Part shown: positions 19,265-28,508 of the stretch, in pieces
Layout: every line of letters begins with the position of its first letter
Position numbering within the stretch: the stretch's first letter is position 1
Source: Pseudidiomarina taiwanensis
Lineage (GTDB): Bacteria > Pseudomonadota > Gammaproteobacteria > Enterobacterales > Alteromonadaceae
NCBI RefSeq assembly: GCF_003987435.1
Contig: NZ_PIQG01000001.1
Location: 186,001 to 250,000 of the forward strand
Direction: 5' to 3'
DNA: 64,000 nt
Program-made: the position numbers and the translations under genes
The notes under the pieces: generated by a model
What the model was told of the DNA's origin: nothing
The model's database searches: none
What the model saw: only the letters and a program-made list of their open reading frames with translations

Positions 19265-19564
19265 AGACACTCCTTAAAGATAGGTCTAAGCCTATCGCTT
19301 AACTAATAAGTGTCCGTTTTAAAAAGGGGCCAATACAGGAAGAACTGCGTGCAGGGCAAGGCAAAGATATACCGCGAGAGTCGCTTTGATTTTTGGGCTA
19401 AATCCTTTAAATAGCGTTCCTACTTTGCCTGCTTACCATTGCAATAAAACCTCTTTGTGAATAATTTTGCTACTGCGCCGGGTTGACTAAAAACCCCCGC
19501 TTAACGCCCTTGCTGGCGCTGCTGCAACCGGCCAGAATAGCGCCATCTTGCAGTTGAGATGGTT
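19265..19564. other. Intergenic region between the small membrane protein and the LysE gene
   Basis: Besides the ribosome-binding site of the minus-strand small protein, these 300 bases show no convincing gene, repeat or operator. Confidence 0.5.
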
Positions 19565-20188
19565 ATGGTTAATCTGGCGTTGCTGGGCGCGTTTATTCCG
19601 ACGTTTTTGTTTGTTTCGGTTACCCCGGGCATGTGCATGACACTGGCGATGACGTTGGGCATGAGCCAGGGCGTGCGCCGTACGCTGTGGATGATGTGGG
19701 GCGAAATGCTCGGCGTGGCGCTGGTAGCGATACTGGCGGTATGCGGTGTGGCGGCGATAATGCTGCAGTTTCCAACGCTGTTTCAGTGGTTTAAATTAGT
19801 GGGTGCCGCCTACCTGGCTTACATTGGCTGGCAAATGTGGCGTGCTAAGGGCAAGCTGGCACTACCGAAGCCGGGCGAGTTGCCGGCTAAACTTGCGCGG
19901 CGTACCTTGTTTAGCCAGGGTTTTATTACGGCGGTGTCTAACCCCAAAGGCTGGGCGTTTCATATGGCGCTGCTGCCGCCCTTTATCGATAGCCAGCTGG
20001 CATTCTGGCCGCAGCTGTTGGTGCTAGTGGCGATTATTCTGCTGCTGGAATTTGGCTCTATGTTGCTGTACGCCAGTGGCGGTAAAGCCTTGGCGCTGTT
20101 TTTTAGTAAAACCAACCGGGTGCAGTATTTAAACCGCATCGGCGCCAGCCTGATGTTTGGCGTGGCGCTATGGATGTTACTTGGCTAA
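19565..20188 (+). CDS. LysE/RhtB-family amino-acid exporter
   Basis: A 207-aa inner-membrane exporter of the LysE/RhtB family, with six predicted helices. The N-terminal signature SVTPGMCMTLAMTLGMSQG and the AYLAYIGWQMWRA segment are characteristic, as is SNPKGWAFHMALLPPF near the middle. There are two in-frame ATGs, at 19559 and 19565; the second is better spaced from a GAG element. It stands alone between czcCBA and cusRS and has no obvious metal link. Homoserine, threonine or another amino acid is the usual substrate; which one is not visible here. Confidence 0.85.
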   Translation: MVNLALLGAFIPTFLFVSVTPGMCMTLAMTLGMSQGVRRTLWMMWGEMLGVALVAILAVCGVAAIMLQFPTLFQWFKLVGAAYLAYIGWQMWRAKGKLALPKPGELPAKLARRTLFSQGFITAVSNPKGWAFHMALLPPFIDSQLAFWPQLLVLVAIILLLEFGSMLLYASGGKALALFFSKTNRVQYLNRIGASLMFGVALWMLLG

Positions 20189-20243
20189 TGCCGCATAGCA
20201 ACGCAGAGAGTTTAATCGCCGACATAGTTAGCAGAAACCGGCG

Positions 20244-21647
20244 TTATTTCAGTTTAATCCTGATGCTAAAGCGGGTAGAGCGCGCATCTGATTCGACGCT
20301 TAACTGGCCCTGATGAGCATCGACTATGGCTTTGGTAATGGCTAGGCCCAAACCCGAGCCTTCTATCTGGCGTTGGCGCGAGGCGTCAGCACGATAGAAG
20401 CGATCGAATAAAAACGGCAAATGCTGTGGCGGGATCTGCTGGCCCGGGTTTTCTACCGTGATGGTGGTGCTGTCGGCTGCTGCGGTGGTGCTGACGGTAA
20501 TGGTTTCGCCGGGCGGGGTATACCTAAGCGCATTGGATAATAAATTGGTCAGGGCGTGGCGCAGCAAGGTGCGATCTGCCTGCACAATAATATTGGCACC
20601 GTGATAGCTAAGGCCAACCTGACTTTCTGCCGCCCAGGCTTCGAAAAAGTTGAAAATTGCGGCCACTTCCTGCTTTAGCTCCAGCGGCTGCTTTTGCAGT
20701 GTTAACAGGCCATTGTCACTTTTGGCCAGCCACAGCATATCGCTAATCATTTTATTCAGCCGCTCCAGCTCTTCCAGATTGGAGAACAGCAGATTCTGGT
20801 ACTCGTCGGCGCTGCGCGCGCGCGATAAGCTGACCTGCGTTTGCGTGATCATATTGGTCAGCGGCGTGCGCAGCTCGTGGGCGATGTCGGCACTAAAGTG
20901 CGACAGCTTGGTAAACCCCTGCTCCAGCCGATCTAACATCAGATTAAAAGACTGCACCATGTGGCGCAGTTCGGTCGGGACCTCGCCCGGGGACAAGCGA
21001 ATATCCAGTTTACTGGTTTGAATATCACGCATTTGTTCGCTAAGGCCTCTGAGTGGATTCAACCCCTGATGCACCGCCAGCCAGGCCGCCAGCAAGGTGA
21101 GCAGTGCAGAGCCGAGTAAAATCAGCCCCAGGCTGCGCTGTAACTGCGCCAAGAAATGGGTATGAAAACTGATATCAATAGCAGCAATTACCTTATAGTG
21201 CTGATCTGCCGTGGTCAGGCGGCTGAACACGCCGCGATAGGCTTTGCCGTCCAGCTGCCAGTGGTGGATGGTTTTGGCATTGTAGTCGGCGCTGGCCGGG
21301 GTGTTGGCAGCCAGCAGGCTTAAGTCAACGTCGGCATTGCGGTACAGTAAGCGGTTCTGGCTATCCATCACCTGATAGTAAACACCGTGATGGCCCGATA
21401 CCGCTTTGGCCAGCGTCTGTGCCGGCGGTTGCTGGCCGTCCTGAGCGGTAGTCAGCGTGTGCTCAACCGCGTGCAGGATCACGGCTAATTCGTCGGCGTC
21501 CTGCTCGATAAAGTGATGTTCGACTGAGCTGAGCAGTAATTGCTGCACGAAGAACAGGCAAATCGAAATGGTTAGCGCGACAAAAAGTACCACGCGAACG
21601 GTGATCGAGAGAGGGCGTTTGCCAGCGTTATGCATCAGTTTGCTCAT
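20244..21647 (-). CDS. cusS: Heavy-metal sensor histidine kinase (CusS/CopS-like)
   Basis: A 467-aa inner-membrane kinase that should sense periplasmic Cu(I)/Ag(I) and phosphorylate CusR. Helix 1 (about 17-37) and helix 2 (about 175-195) enclose a periplasmic domain of about 140 residues; HAMP follows, then the H box HELRTPLTN (phosphorylated His near 257), the N box ([10 protein letters not shown]), and G boxes ([12 protein letters not shown]). It belongs to the CusS/IrlB heavy-metal kinase group by layout and size. The first codons overlap the response regulator end by 20 bases (8 if ATG 21635 is used), so the two are co-translated. Confidence 0.92.
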   Translation of the reverse strand: MSKLMHNAGKRPLSITVRVVLFVALTISICLFFVQQLLLSSVEHHFIEQDADELAVILHAVEHTLTTAQDGQQPPAQTLAKAVSGHHGVYYQVMDSQNRLLYRNADVDLSLLAANTPASADYNAKTIHHWQLDGKAYRGVFSRLTTADQHYKVIAAIDISFHTHFLAQLQRSLGLILLGSALLTLLAAWLAVHQGLNPLRGLSEQMRDIQTSKLDIRLSPGEVPTELRHMVQSFNLMLDRLEQGFTKLSHFSADIAHELRTPLTNMITQTQVSLSRARSADEYQNLLFSNLEELERLNKMISDMLWLAKSDNGLLTLQKQPLELKQEVAAIFNFFEAWAAESQVGLSYHGANIIVQADRTLLRHALTNLLSNALRYTPPGETITVSTTAAADSTTITVENPGQQIPPQHLPFLFDRFYRADASRQRQIEGSGLGLAITKAIVDAHQGQLSVESDARSTRFSIRIKLK

Positions 21648-22314
21648 CGTCCAGTTTATAGCCCATACCGCGCACGGTGTGGATCAGTTTTGCCGCAAAG
21701 CCATCATCAATTTTGGCGCGCAAGCGGCGGATAGCTACATCGATAACATTGGTGTCGCTGTCAAAATTCATATCCCACACCTGCGAGGCGATAAGCGAGC
21801 GTGGCAGTACTTCGCCGCGGCGGCGCATCAGCAGCTCAAGCAAGCTAAATTCCTGATTACTCAATGTTATTTTGGCGCCGCTGCGGCTGGCTTTACGCTT
21901 GGCGATATCCAGTTGTAAATCGGCGACCTGCAATAATTCTGACTGCGGTACGGCCTGACCACGCCGTAGCAGGGTTCTGACCCGGGCCAGCACTTCAGAG
22001 AAAGCAAAGGGTTTGATCAGGTAGTCGTCGGCGCCAAGCTCCAGGCCTTTTACCCGGTCGTCGACACTGTCGCGGGCCGACAGAAACAGTACCGGCGTGT
22101 GGTTATGGTTTTCTCTTAGCGCCTGCACAATGCGTAAGCCGCTGACGTCCGGCAGCATCACATCCAGCATGATTAAATCGAAATCTTCTGTCATCGCCAG
22201 ATGATGGCCATCCAGGCCATTTCTGACCAGTGACACCTGAAAACCGGCTTCGCTCAGGCCTTGCTTTAGATAGTCACCGGTTTTTTGTTCATCTTCCACT
22301 ATCAGCAAACGCAC
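21628..22314 (-). CDS. cusR: OmpR-family copper response regulator (CusR/CopR-like)
   Basis: A 228-aa response regulator. GTG 22314 (VRLLIVEDE) is the start, supported by GGAGA six to seven bases before it; the longer frame to 22374 has no such site. The receiver domain has the acidic pair in VEDEQ, the phosphorylated Asp in [10 protein letters not shown] (about residue 51), and Lys in LIKPF. The C-terminal winged helix reads [17 protein letters not shown]-like and ends with VRGMGYKL. It diverges from the copA'-copB' remnant and copC, where likely operators are seen, and precedes cusS. It is expected to turn on copC, copD and perhaps cusCBA. Confidence 0.93.
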   Translation of the reverse strand: MRLLIVEDEQKTGDYLKQGLSEAGFQVSLVRNGLDGHHLAMTEDFDLIMLDVMLPDVSGLRIVQALRENHNHTPVLFLSARDSVDDRVKGLELGADDYLIKPFAFSEVLARVRTLLRRGQAVPQSELLQVADLQLDIAKRKASRSGAKITLSNQEFSLLELLMRRRGEVLPRSLIASQVWDMNFDSDTNVIDVAIRRLRAKIDDGFAAKLIHTVRGMGYKLDDEQTDA

Positions 22315-22371
22315 GTTGTTCTCTCCAAAGATCGCTCTGGCAGTATTAGGCCATAAACCGCCAAACAGCAA

Positions 22372-22421
22372 CATGACAGTAAGATTACAACTTTGTCATG
22401 TTCATGTCATGCTGCTGACAG
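22372..22421. promoter_or_regulatory. Candidate CusR/CopR binding region
   Basis: Between cusR and the copper-oxidase remnant lie CATGACA (22372-22378), TGTCATG (22394-22400), CATGTCATG (22403-22411) and TGACAG (22416-22421). TGTCAT/ATGACA half-sites resemble CusR boxes. Which pair is the true operator cannot be decided by eye. Confidence 0.5.
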
Positions 22422-22469
22422 TTTCGTCCTCTACACTGCTACGCATATAGAGAGTATTGGAGGTTGCAG

Positions 22470-22946
22470 ATGATAAAGGCTAACACCATGATGCCGGTAT
22501 CGGTTTCACGGCGCCGGTTTGTGCAGGGGCTGGCGGTGGGCGGCGTGCTGGCCACTTTTCCGCATATCGTCAGGGCGGGTAGCGCCTTTAAAGATAATGC
22601 CTTTACCGGCTATGCCACTGAGCTGAGCGGTAAAGTGATTGATTTAACCATCGGCGAAGCGCTGGTAAATTTTACCGGCGTGGTCCGTAAAGCCACCACC
22701 ATCAATGGTTCGATACCGGCACCGACCTTACGCTTGCGCAAAGACGATGCAGTCAATCAGCTGGGTAAAGGCCTGTCTTCACTGGGCGCCGGGCTTCGGC
22801 TACGCTATGAATTTAGCCGCCAGTTTGCGCCCTATGTCGGGGTCGAGTGGCAGAACAAATATGGTAACACGGCAGATTTTGCCCGCCTGCAGGATGCATC
22901 GACAGCAGAAACATCCTGGGTTGCCGGTGTGCGGTTCTGGTTTTAA
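22470..22946 (+). CDS. copA'-copB' in-frame fusion remnant (multicopper oxidase start, CopB end)
   Basis: A 158-aa chimaera. ATG 22470 has GGAGG six bases upstream. Residues 1 to about 95 are the start of a periplasmic copper oxidase of the CopA/PcoA type: a Tat signal (SRRRFVQG, 13-20) and the first cupredoxin words (TINGSIPAPTLRLRKDD). From about residue 96 the sequence is the last part of outer-membrane CopB/PcoB (SSLGAGLRLRYEF, RQFAPYVGVEW, KYGNTADFA, closing VAGVRFWF). The middle of copA and most of copB are gone without loss of frame, near 22755. It cannot be an oxidase, since the copper-site HxH and C-terminal HCHxxxH motifs are missing. It follows a likely CusR operator and precedes copC. 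Confidence 0.82.
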   Translation: MIKANTMMPVSVSRRRFVQGLAVGGVLATFPHIVRAGSAFKDNAFTGYATELSGKVIDLTIGEALVNFTGVVRKATTINGSIPAPTLRLRKDDAVNQLGKGLSSLGAGLRLRYEFSRQFAPYVGVEWQNKYGNTADFARLQDASTAETSWVAGVRFWF

Positions 22947-22995
22947 TAGATCAGGATTTTAATCAATTTGGATGTTAATAAATAAGGTGGTCAAC

Positions 22996-23391
22996 ATGAA
23001 CAAATTAATCTCGCTGCTTACCCTGCTCTGTTTGGCGTTTGCTGGACCCGTACTGGCGCATGTTAAACAAAGCGGCTCGGTACCGGCGGATAACGCCATG
23101 CTGATGCAGGCGCCGGATGTACTCAGTATCAGCTTTAGTGGCCCGATCCGGCTGACGAAAGTCACGCTGCTGCACGATAGCGGCAGCGCTATCGACTTTG
23201 GCTTTACGCCCACCGCTGCGGCCGCGCAGTTTAGCTGGCCGTTGCCATCGCTCAACATCGGCAGTTACCAGGTCAGCTGGGTAGGTTTGGGCGAAGACGG
23301 TCATAAAATGAAAGGTGATTTCAGTTTTATGCTACACGCCAGCGCTGACGGCGGGGGGAAAGCTGATAGCGTGCACTCCCATCAGCACTAG
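22996..23391 (+). CDS. copC: Periplasmic copper-binding protein CopC
   Basis: A 131-aa periplasmic copper carrier. ATG 22996 (MNKLISLLT) with AAGGTGG eleven to five bases upstream is preferred over the in-frame ATG at 22972. The signal peptide ends VLA, so the mature protein starts with His, a ligand of the Cu(II) site in CopC proteins. The cupredoxin-like fold is visible in the words SVPADNAML, ISFSGPIRLTKVTL and the internal His of GEDGHKMKGDF. A His-rich end (VHSHQH) adds further ligands. It lies 49 bases after the copA'-copB' remnant and 17 before copD. Confidence 0.93.
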   Translation: MNKLISLLTLLCLAFAGPVLAHVKQSGSVPADNAMLMQAPDVLSISFSGPIRLTKVTLLHDSGSAIDFGFTPTAAAAQFSWPLPSLNIGSYQVSWVGLGEDGHKMKGDFSFMLHASADGGGKADSVHSHQH

Positions 23392-23408
23392 ATGGGTTGA
23401 GATTGGCG

Positions 23409-24305
23409 ATGTTTAGTGATGCCTGGGTATTAGCCTTATTCGCCCACAAACTGGCGAGTTATCTTGCAGTTAGCGGCAGTATTGGTGCAGCGTTTTTGCT
23501 GCTGTTACCGGCGCTGGCTCAGCCACAGTCTGATAGCCTTGCCTTTCGGCTGTGGTTAAAACGCCTGGTACTGGGATGGTCGGCTGCAGGTATGGTACTG
23601 ACGCTGCTTTATCTGCCGCTGCAGGCTGGTGCGCTGGCCGAGGCGGGTATAGCTGGCATGGCTGACAGGCTGATGCTGCAAATGGTTTGGCAATCGGCAA
23701 TGCGCACCCAGCTGCTTTTACTGCTATGCGGTTTTGCGGCGCTGTGGTTTTGGGCCTGGCGCGCTGAACACAGCGGCAACGCGGTAGCGGTTAACATTGC
23801 GCTTGTTAGCCTGGCTGCGTTATTGCTTGCCGCCAGTTTCAGCCAAACCGGCCATGTGGCCAGTTTGGCAGGACTGTGGCCGCTGTTACTGACGCTGCAT
23901 GTACTGGCAATTTCGGCCTGGGTAGGCTCCTTGCTGCCGCTGTGGCAAAGCTGTTACCGCTTAGCACCAGACAGGCTGCAGGCGCTGATGCAGCAGTTTG
24001 GCCAGGTTGCGCTCTATCTGCTGGTATTGCTGATCAGCTGTGGCGTGCTGATTTTACTGCAACTGCTCGACTCGCCCAGTGCGTTGTTTGTCAGCGACTA
24101 TGGCCGTTTAATGTTGTTTAAGCTGATGTTGATCGCGGCCATGTTACTGCTGGCCGCCTGGCATAAATTTAATCTGGTCAAAGCGTTGGCGAAGCATCAG
24201 AACAGCCGCTTGCTGGCACGGTCTATTTTTATCGAAATGCTGTTGGCGCTATTGGTACTGGCAACCAGCAGCAGTTTTACCACTGTGGTGGGTTTAGCCC
24301 ATTAA
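23409..24305 (+). CDS. copD: Copper resistance/uptake membrane protein CopD
   Basis: A 298-aa inner-membrane protein with about eight helices that is thought to move copper across the membrane together with CopC. ATG 23409 (MFSDAWVLALF) is chosen; a TTG at 23397 also opens the frame. Features of the family are the His in LFAHKLASYLA, SQTGHVASL near residue 145, and TLHVLAISAWVGSLLPLW near 162-179. Length is typical. The order copC-copD fits the Pseudomonas cop arrangement, with copA and copB collapsed into the remnant just upstream. Confidence 0.9.
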   Translation: MFSDAWVLALFAHKLASYLAVSGSIGAAFLLLLPALAQPQSDSLAFRLWLKRLVLGWSAAGMVLTLLYLPLQAGALAEAGIAGMADRLMLQMVWQSAMRTQLLLLLCGFAALWFWAWRAEHSGNAVAVNIALVSLAALLLAASFSQTGHVASLAGLWPLLLTLHVLAISAWVGSLLPLWQSCYRLAPDRLQALMQQFGQVALYLLVLLISCGVLILLQLLDSPSALFVSDYGRLMLFKLMLIAAMLLLAAWHKFNLVKALAKHQNSRLLARSIFIEMLLALLVLATSSSFTTVVGLAH

Positions 24306-24343
24306 GCCCACTTTATTCTAATAATTACAACAGGATACCTAAT

Positions 24344-24829
24344 ATGTTTCGCAATAAAGTTCAAACCTTATCTGCCATCAGCCTGAGCCTGGCGTTGTTC
24401 TCTCCCGTTAGCGCGCTGGCGCACGGCAATGAAAAACCTGCCACCCCGGCCTTGTTTGTTGGCGAAAGCACCGCCGCGGCGCAGACGGTAACAGCGTTTC
24501 ATCAGGCGTTACGCGCTGGTGATGCCAAAGCGGTGCGCGCCATGCTGGCAGATGACGTGCTGATTGTCGAAGGTAATGGCGTAGAGCGCTCGGCTGACGA
24601 GTATGCCAGCCACCATATGCTGGCTGATATGAAATTTATGGCGGCGGTACAGGTAGAAGCGCTGGAGCATCAGACCAAGGTGCTGGGCAAGGTGGCCTAT
24701 TCGGTTAGCCGTAGCCAACTGACGGGTGAATATAAAGGCAAGCCGGTTGACGTTGTCAGTAAAGAAACGCTGGTGCTGGTAGATAACGGCGACGGTTGGA
24801 AGATCGTGCATGTGCACTGGTCGCACTAA
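24344..24829 (+). CDS. Secreted NTF2-like (SnoaL/DUF4440) protein
   Basis: A 161-aa protein with a signal peptide (MFRNKVQTLS to SALAHG) and a cone-shaped NTF2-like fold: TAFHQALRAGDAKAVRAMLADDVLIVE is the usual first helix pair, and the end WKIVHVHWSH is typical of DUF4440. His residues at the very start and end of the mature chain could hold metal. Such proteins often occur beside copC and copD. It is 38 bases after copD and 20 before the DUF411 gene, so it is probably part of one copper-induced operon. No enzymatic role is evident. Confidence 0.82.
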   Translation: MFRNKVQTLSAISLSLALFSPVSALAHGNEKPATPALFVGESTAAAQTVTAFHQALRAGDAKAVRAMLADDVLIVEGNGVERSADEYASHHMLADMKFMAAVQVEALEHQTKVLGKVAYSVSRSQLTGEYKGKPVDVVSKETLVLVDNGDGWKIVHVHWSH

Positions 24830-24849
24830 GGCAACAGCGGGAGAGCACT

Positions 24850-25365
24850 ATGAAGTTAACTCTGACAGCGGTCGTGCTGGCAGCCGTCGCGCTGCTGGCC
24901 GGCTGTAAAGACGCCGGCCCGGCTAAACCGGAAACTACAGCTGTGTCCGACAGTGCTGGCAATGCGGCAGCACTAACCCTCACGGTATACAAAACACCAA
25001 GCTGCGGTTGCTGTAAAAAGTGGGTATCGCACCTTGAGCAGCAGGGAGTGGTTGCACAGACGAGAGACTATGATGATTTAAGCGACATAAAAGCCCGCTA
25101 CGGCATTGCGCCACGGTATTACTCCTGTCACACCGCAGTATCTGAGCAGGGCTACGCCTTTGAAGGCCATATCCCTGCTAAATACATCCGGCAATTCCTC
25201 GCAGAGTCGCATCCGGATGCGATTGGCCTGAGTGTACCGGCGATGCCGCTTGGATCACCGGATATGGAAGTGGAAGGCCGCTTTATGCCGTACGACATTC
25301 TGCTGCTGCATAAAGATGGCAGCGCCAGCGTTTACGCTCACATCAGTGATGCTGCCATGCAGTAA
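24850..25365 (+). CDS. DUF411 metal-binding lipoprotein
   Basis: A 171-aa lipoprotein with lipobox LLAGC (Cys19). ATG 24850 has GGGAGAG just upstream; the frame opened at 24796 overlaps the previous gene. The mature part has the thioredoxin-like DUF411 core: YKTPSCGCCKKWV near 47-59 with three clustered Cys, a second Cys in YYSCHTAV, then FEGHIPAKYIRQFL and the motif VPAMPLGSPDMEV. DUF411 proteins accompany copper and cobalt-zinc-cadmium resistance genes and are taken to bind metal; they are sometimes called CopG. It is the last gene of the copCD operon. Confidence 0.88.
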   Translation: MKLTLTAVVLAAVALLAGCKDAGPAKPETTAVSDSAGNAAALTLTVYKTPSCGCCKKWVSHLEQQGVVAQTRDYDDLSDIKARYGIAPRYYSCHTAVSEQGYAFEGHIPAKYIRQFLAESHPDAIGLSVPAMPLGSPDMEVEGRFMPYDILLLHKDGSASVYAHISDAAMQ

Positions 25366-25539
25366 GTAGTGTAGTGTCAATCCTTGCTGCTACGCGGTGC
25401 TGTAATGACAACTAAATCACTTGATTTTAATACGTTTGAGAAAGGCATACTGCAAAGTATTTTGCTAACACTAATAATGAGAGCATGTCGCTTCGTTAGT
25501 GGTTAGTTTGCTTTTTGTTAAATTGTTTTGGAGGCACTA

Positions 25540-26871
25540 ATGAACTTGTCAAATGTTACTTTCTTTGTCGTTTTGTCGCTAAGCGTCAGCAATGTTATTG
25601 GGTATGCTCAGACGTTTCCTGAGCCACTTAAGTTGGAGCAGGCGGTTGCACTTGCCGTAGATGCTGATCCCTGGCTTACGGGAAGCCAGTTCACTCAGGA
25701 AGCTCTCAATGATGAAGCGATAGCCGCGGCGACTTTACCGGACCCACGAGTGAGCTTGATGGCGGGCAATTTCCCCGTGGACACTTTCGATTTGAACCAG
25801 GAAGCCATGACCCAGTTGTCGGTAGGGGTCAGCCAGATGTTTCCACGGGGCGATAGCCTTGCGCTCGCCCAGCATCAAAAGCAGCAACTAGCCGAGCAAC
25901 ATCCACTGCTAAGGTTGGATCGCAAGGCCAAGGTAAGCGCTATGGTCAGCCAGTTGTGGCTGGAGGCCTTCAAAGCTCAGGAGAGTATCCGGCTGATCGA
26001 ACAGGATCGCGCACTGTTTGAGCAGTTGGTGGATGCCGCCAAAGCGGGTTACTCCTCGGCGCTGGGCAGGGCACGTCAGCAGGACGTAATTCGCGCGCAG
26101 TTGGAGCTGATTCGTCTTGAAGACAGACTGACGATGCTCAGGCAGCAACAGCAAGCCGCACAAAAGCGTCTGACCGAATGGATCGGTGCGCCTGCCACTG
26201 TCCCTCTGGCTCCGGTACTACCGACACAGTCTCTTTCCAGGCCACTGTCGGTACCGACCATTAAGCAGGCCAGCGAGCATACGCGCTACGAATGGATCCG
26301 CCATCATCCCGCGCTACGGGCGCTGGACCAGCGTATCGACGCAACGCAAACCGGTGTGGATCTGGCAAAACAGAAATACAAGCCCGAATGGGGCCTGACC
26401 GCCCAATACGGCTATCGCGACAACGACCCCTTGGGGCGCGACCGGGCCGATCTGTTCTCCGTTGGCGTCACCTTCGATCTGCCCCTTTTCACCGGTAACC
26501 GGCAGGACAAGGAAGTCAGCGCCGCCGTAAATCGAACCGAGGCCATCAAAACCGAAAAGCACTTGCTTGGTCGTCGGCTAATGGCGGAACTGGAAACCGC
26601 GAGCGTACAACTGGCACGTCTCGATGAACGCCAGGCGTTATACACCGATCAGCTGTTGCCGCAAATGGCCGAGCAGGCAGAGGCTTCACTTTCGGCCTAC
26701 AACAACGACGACGGCGACTTCGCCGAAGCCGTGCGTGCCCGCATTGCCGAATTGAATGCCAAGATCGACGCGCTCGCCATTGCCGTGGATCGGCAGAAGA
26801 CCATCGCCCAAATCAATTACCTGCTCGCCGAGGCGTCGTTCGACGATGCACGGCCGGCGAAACCGTTTTAA
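25540..26871 (+). CDS. cusC: Outer-membrane factor of the Cus system (TolC family)
   Basis: A 443-aa outer-membrane channel for Cu(I)/Ag(I) efflux. ATG 25540 has GGAGG about seven bases upstream. A signal peptide ending GYAQ precedes two OEP repeats, visible as long amphipathic helices (KVSAMVSQLWLEAFKAQESI; VRARIAELNAKIDALAIAVD). The order cusC-cusB-cusA and the 11-base gap to cusB point to an operon. Base composition becomes clearly richer in G and C inside this gene and stays so through cusA, unlike copCD, so the cus operon likely came from a different donor. Confidence 0.88.
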   Translation: MNLSNVTFFVVLSLSVSNVIGYAQTFPEPLKLEQAVALAVDADPWLTGSQFTQEALNDEAIAAATLPDPRVSLMAGNFPVDTFDLNQEAMTQLSVGVSQMFPRGDSLALAQHQKQQLAEQHPLLRLDRKAKVSAMVSQLWLEAFKAQESIRLIEQDRALFEQLVDAAKAGYSSALGRARQQDVIRAQLELIRLEDRLTMLRQQQQAAQKRLTEWIGAPATVPLAPVLPTQSLSRPLSVPTIKQASEHTRYEWIRHHPALRALDQRIDATQTGVDLAKQKYKPEWGLTAQYGYRDNDPLGRDRADLFSVGVTFDLPLFTGNRQDKEVSAAVNRTEAIKTEKHLLGRRLMAELETASVQLARLDERQALYTDQLLPQMAEQAEASLSAYNNDDGDFAEAVRARIAELNAKIDALAIAVDRQKTIAQINYLLAEASFDDARPAKPF

Positions 26872-26882
26872 AGGAGTTCAAC

Positions 26883-28508
26883 ATGAATACATTCACCAAA
26901 ACCTTGCTGGGCACGGCCGTCGGCGCGCTGCTCGGCGCATCCGGCGTCTGGCTACTCGGCAACCCCGATGAGGGGGATATGACAGCAACCGGCGGTGAAC
27001 GCAAGCCACTTTACTGGGTGGCGCCCATGGATCCCAACTACAAGCGCGACAAGCCTGGCAAATCGCCCATGGGCATGGATCTGATCCCTGTGTACGAGAA
27101 ATCCGCCGGAGAGGATGAAGCCGGCACCGTCAAGATATCGCCCGAGGTCGTCAACAATCTCGGCGTGCGCACCGCCACGGTTGGGTCCGGGTCTCTGAAT
27201 CTGGATGTCAAAACCGTCGGTTACGTGCAATACGATGAGAACCGGCTGGTGCATATCAGCCCGCGCGTGGAAGGCTGGATCGAGAAGCTCCATGTCAAGG
27301 CCGCCGGGGATCCGGTCAGACAGGGCGACCCCCTGTACGCCCTCTATTCACCCACCCTGGTCAACGCCCAGGAGGAATTGTTGTTGGCGTTGAAACGCGA
27401 CAATCCGGTGTTGATTGGCGCTGCCGTGGAACGCTTGTTGGCGCTGCAAGTACCTCAGGCAGATATCGACCGGCTGCGTAAAACCCGCAAGGTCAGCCAG
27501 ACCATCACCGTTGCCGCGCCGCAGTCCGGGGTACTGGACAATCTCGCGGTGCGTGAGGGCATGTTCGTCAAGCCTGGCTTGAGTCTGATGAGCATCGGCC
27601 AGTTAGAACATATCTGGGTGATCGGTGAGGTGTTCGAACGACAGGCAAGCCTGGTCAAGACCGGCGACCAGGTGCGGATGCGGCTCGATTACCTGCCCGG
27701 TCGGGATTGGTTGGGCCAGGTGGACTATGTCTATCCGTCTTTGAATGCCAAGACACGTACCGCGCAAATCCGGGTGCATTTCGACAACCCGGACGACTTC
27801 CTCAAGCCGGGCATGTTCGCGCAGATGGTCATTGAGACCCAGGCGGGGGCTGAAGCACTGTTAATCCCGCGGGAAGCGCTGATCCGTACCGGCAGCCAGG
27901 CGCACGTGGTGTTGGCGCTGGGTGATGGCAAATTCAAATCGGTGGCCGTTGAGGTCGGGCGTGTGGGCGAACGGCAGGTGGAAATTCAGTCGGGACTCAA
28001 AGAAGGGGAACGCATTGTGACCTCTGCTCAGTTCCTGATCGACTCGGAATCCAGCAAGACGTCGGACTTCAAGCGCATGGCCAAGCGCGATCAGGAAGGC
28101 GAATCAATGGATGTAAAGGCAGACGCTGATTCCCGCTCAGTCTGGGTGGCCGCACGTATCGACAGCCTGATGCCGGATCACCGCATGGTGACCCTGGAGC
28201 ACGAGGCCATCCCGGACTGGCAATGGCCCACCATGACCATGGATTTCACCGTCGCTGAGGCTGTGGACATGGATGCGCTCAAACAGGGAATGCGCCTGCA
28301 TGTGCAGATCACCAATAACAACAGTGGTGGATACCAGATTACCCAAGTGCATATTCCCAATGAGCAAGGCAATGATACCATGCCTGCAGGAATGGATCAC
28401 GGTCAGCACGAGGGTATGGATCACGGTGATATGTCGATGCCGGAGCACAGCGAACACCAGGGCATGAACCACGGCGGTCACGATCAAAAGGAGCACAATC
28501 ATGATTGA
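26883..28508 (+). CDS. cusB: Periplasmic adaptor CusB with fused CusF domain
   Basis: A 541-aa membrane-fusion protein of the Cu(I)/Ag(I) pump. Layout: an N-terminal anchor helix (about 7-27); a metal-binding domain (VAPMDPNYKRDKPGKSPMGM, 46-65); the adaptor body; a C-terminal CusF-like domain of about 75 residues (415-490) with W-P-T-M-T-M in DWQWPTMTMDF, the same Trp and two Met ligands as CusF; and a tail rich in Met, His and Asp. E. coli makes CusF as a separate chaperone, so this is a fusion. The gene overlaps cusA by 8 bases. GGAG lies just before ATG 26883. Confidence 0.93.
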   Translation: MNTFTKTLLGTAVGALLGASGVWLLGNPDEGDMTATGGERKPLYWVAPMDPNYKRDKPGKSPMGMDLIPVYEKSAGEDEAGTVKISPEVVNNLGVRTATVGSGSLNLDVKTVGYVQYDENRLVHISPRVEGWIEKLHVKAAGDPVRQGDPLYALYSPTLVNAQEELLLALKRDNPVLIGAAVERLLALQVPQADIDRLRKTRKVSQTITVAAPQSGVLDNLAVREGMFVKPGLSLMSIGQLEHIWVIGEVFERQASLVKTGDQVRMRLDYLPGRDWLGQVDYVYPSLNAKTRTAQIRVHFDNPDDFLKPGMFAQMVIETQAGAEALLIPREALIRTGSQAHVVLALGDGKFKSVAVEVGRVGERQVEIQSGLKEGERIVTSAQFLIDSESSKTSDFKRMAKRDQEGESMDVKADADSRSVWVAARIDSLMPDHRMVTLEHEAIPDWQWPTMTMDFTVAEAVDMDALKQGMRLHVQITNNNSGGYQITQVHIPNEQGNDTMPAGMDHGQHEGMDHGDMSMPEHSEHQGMNHGGHDQKEHNHD

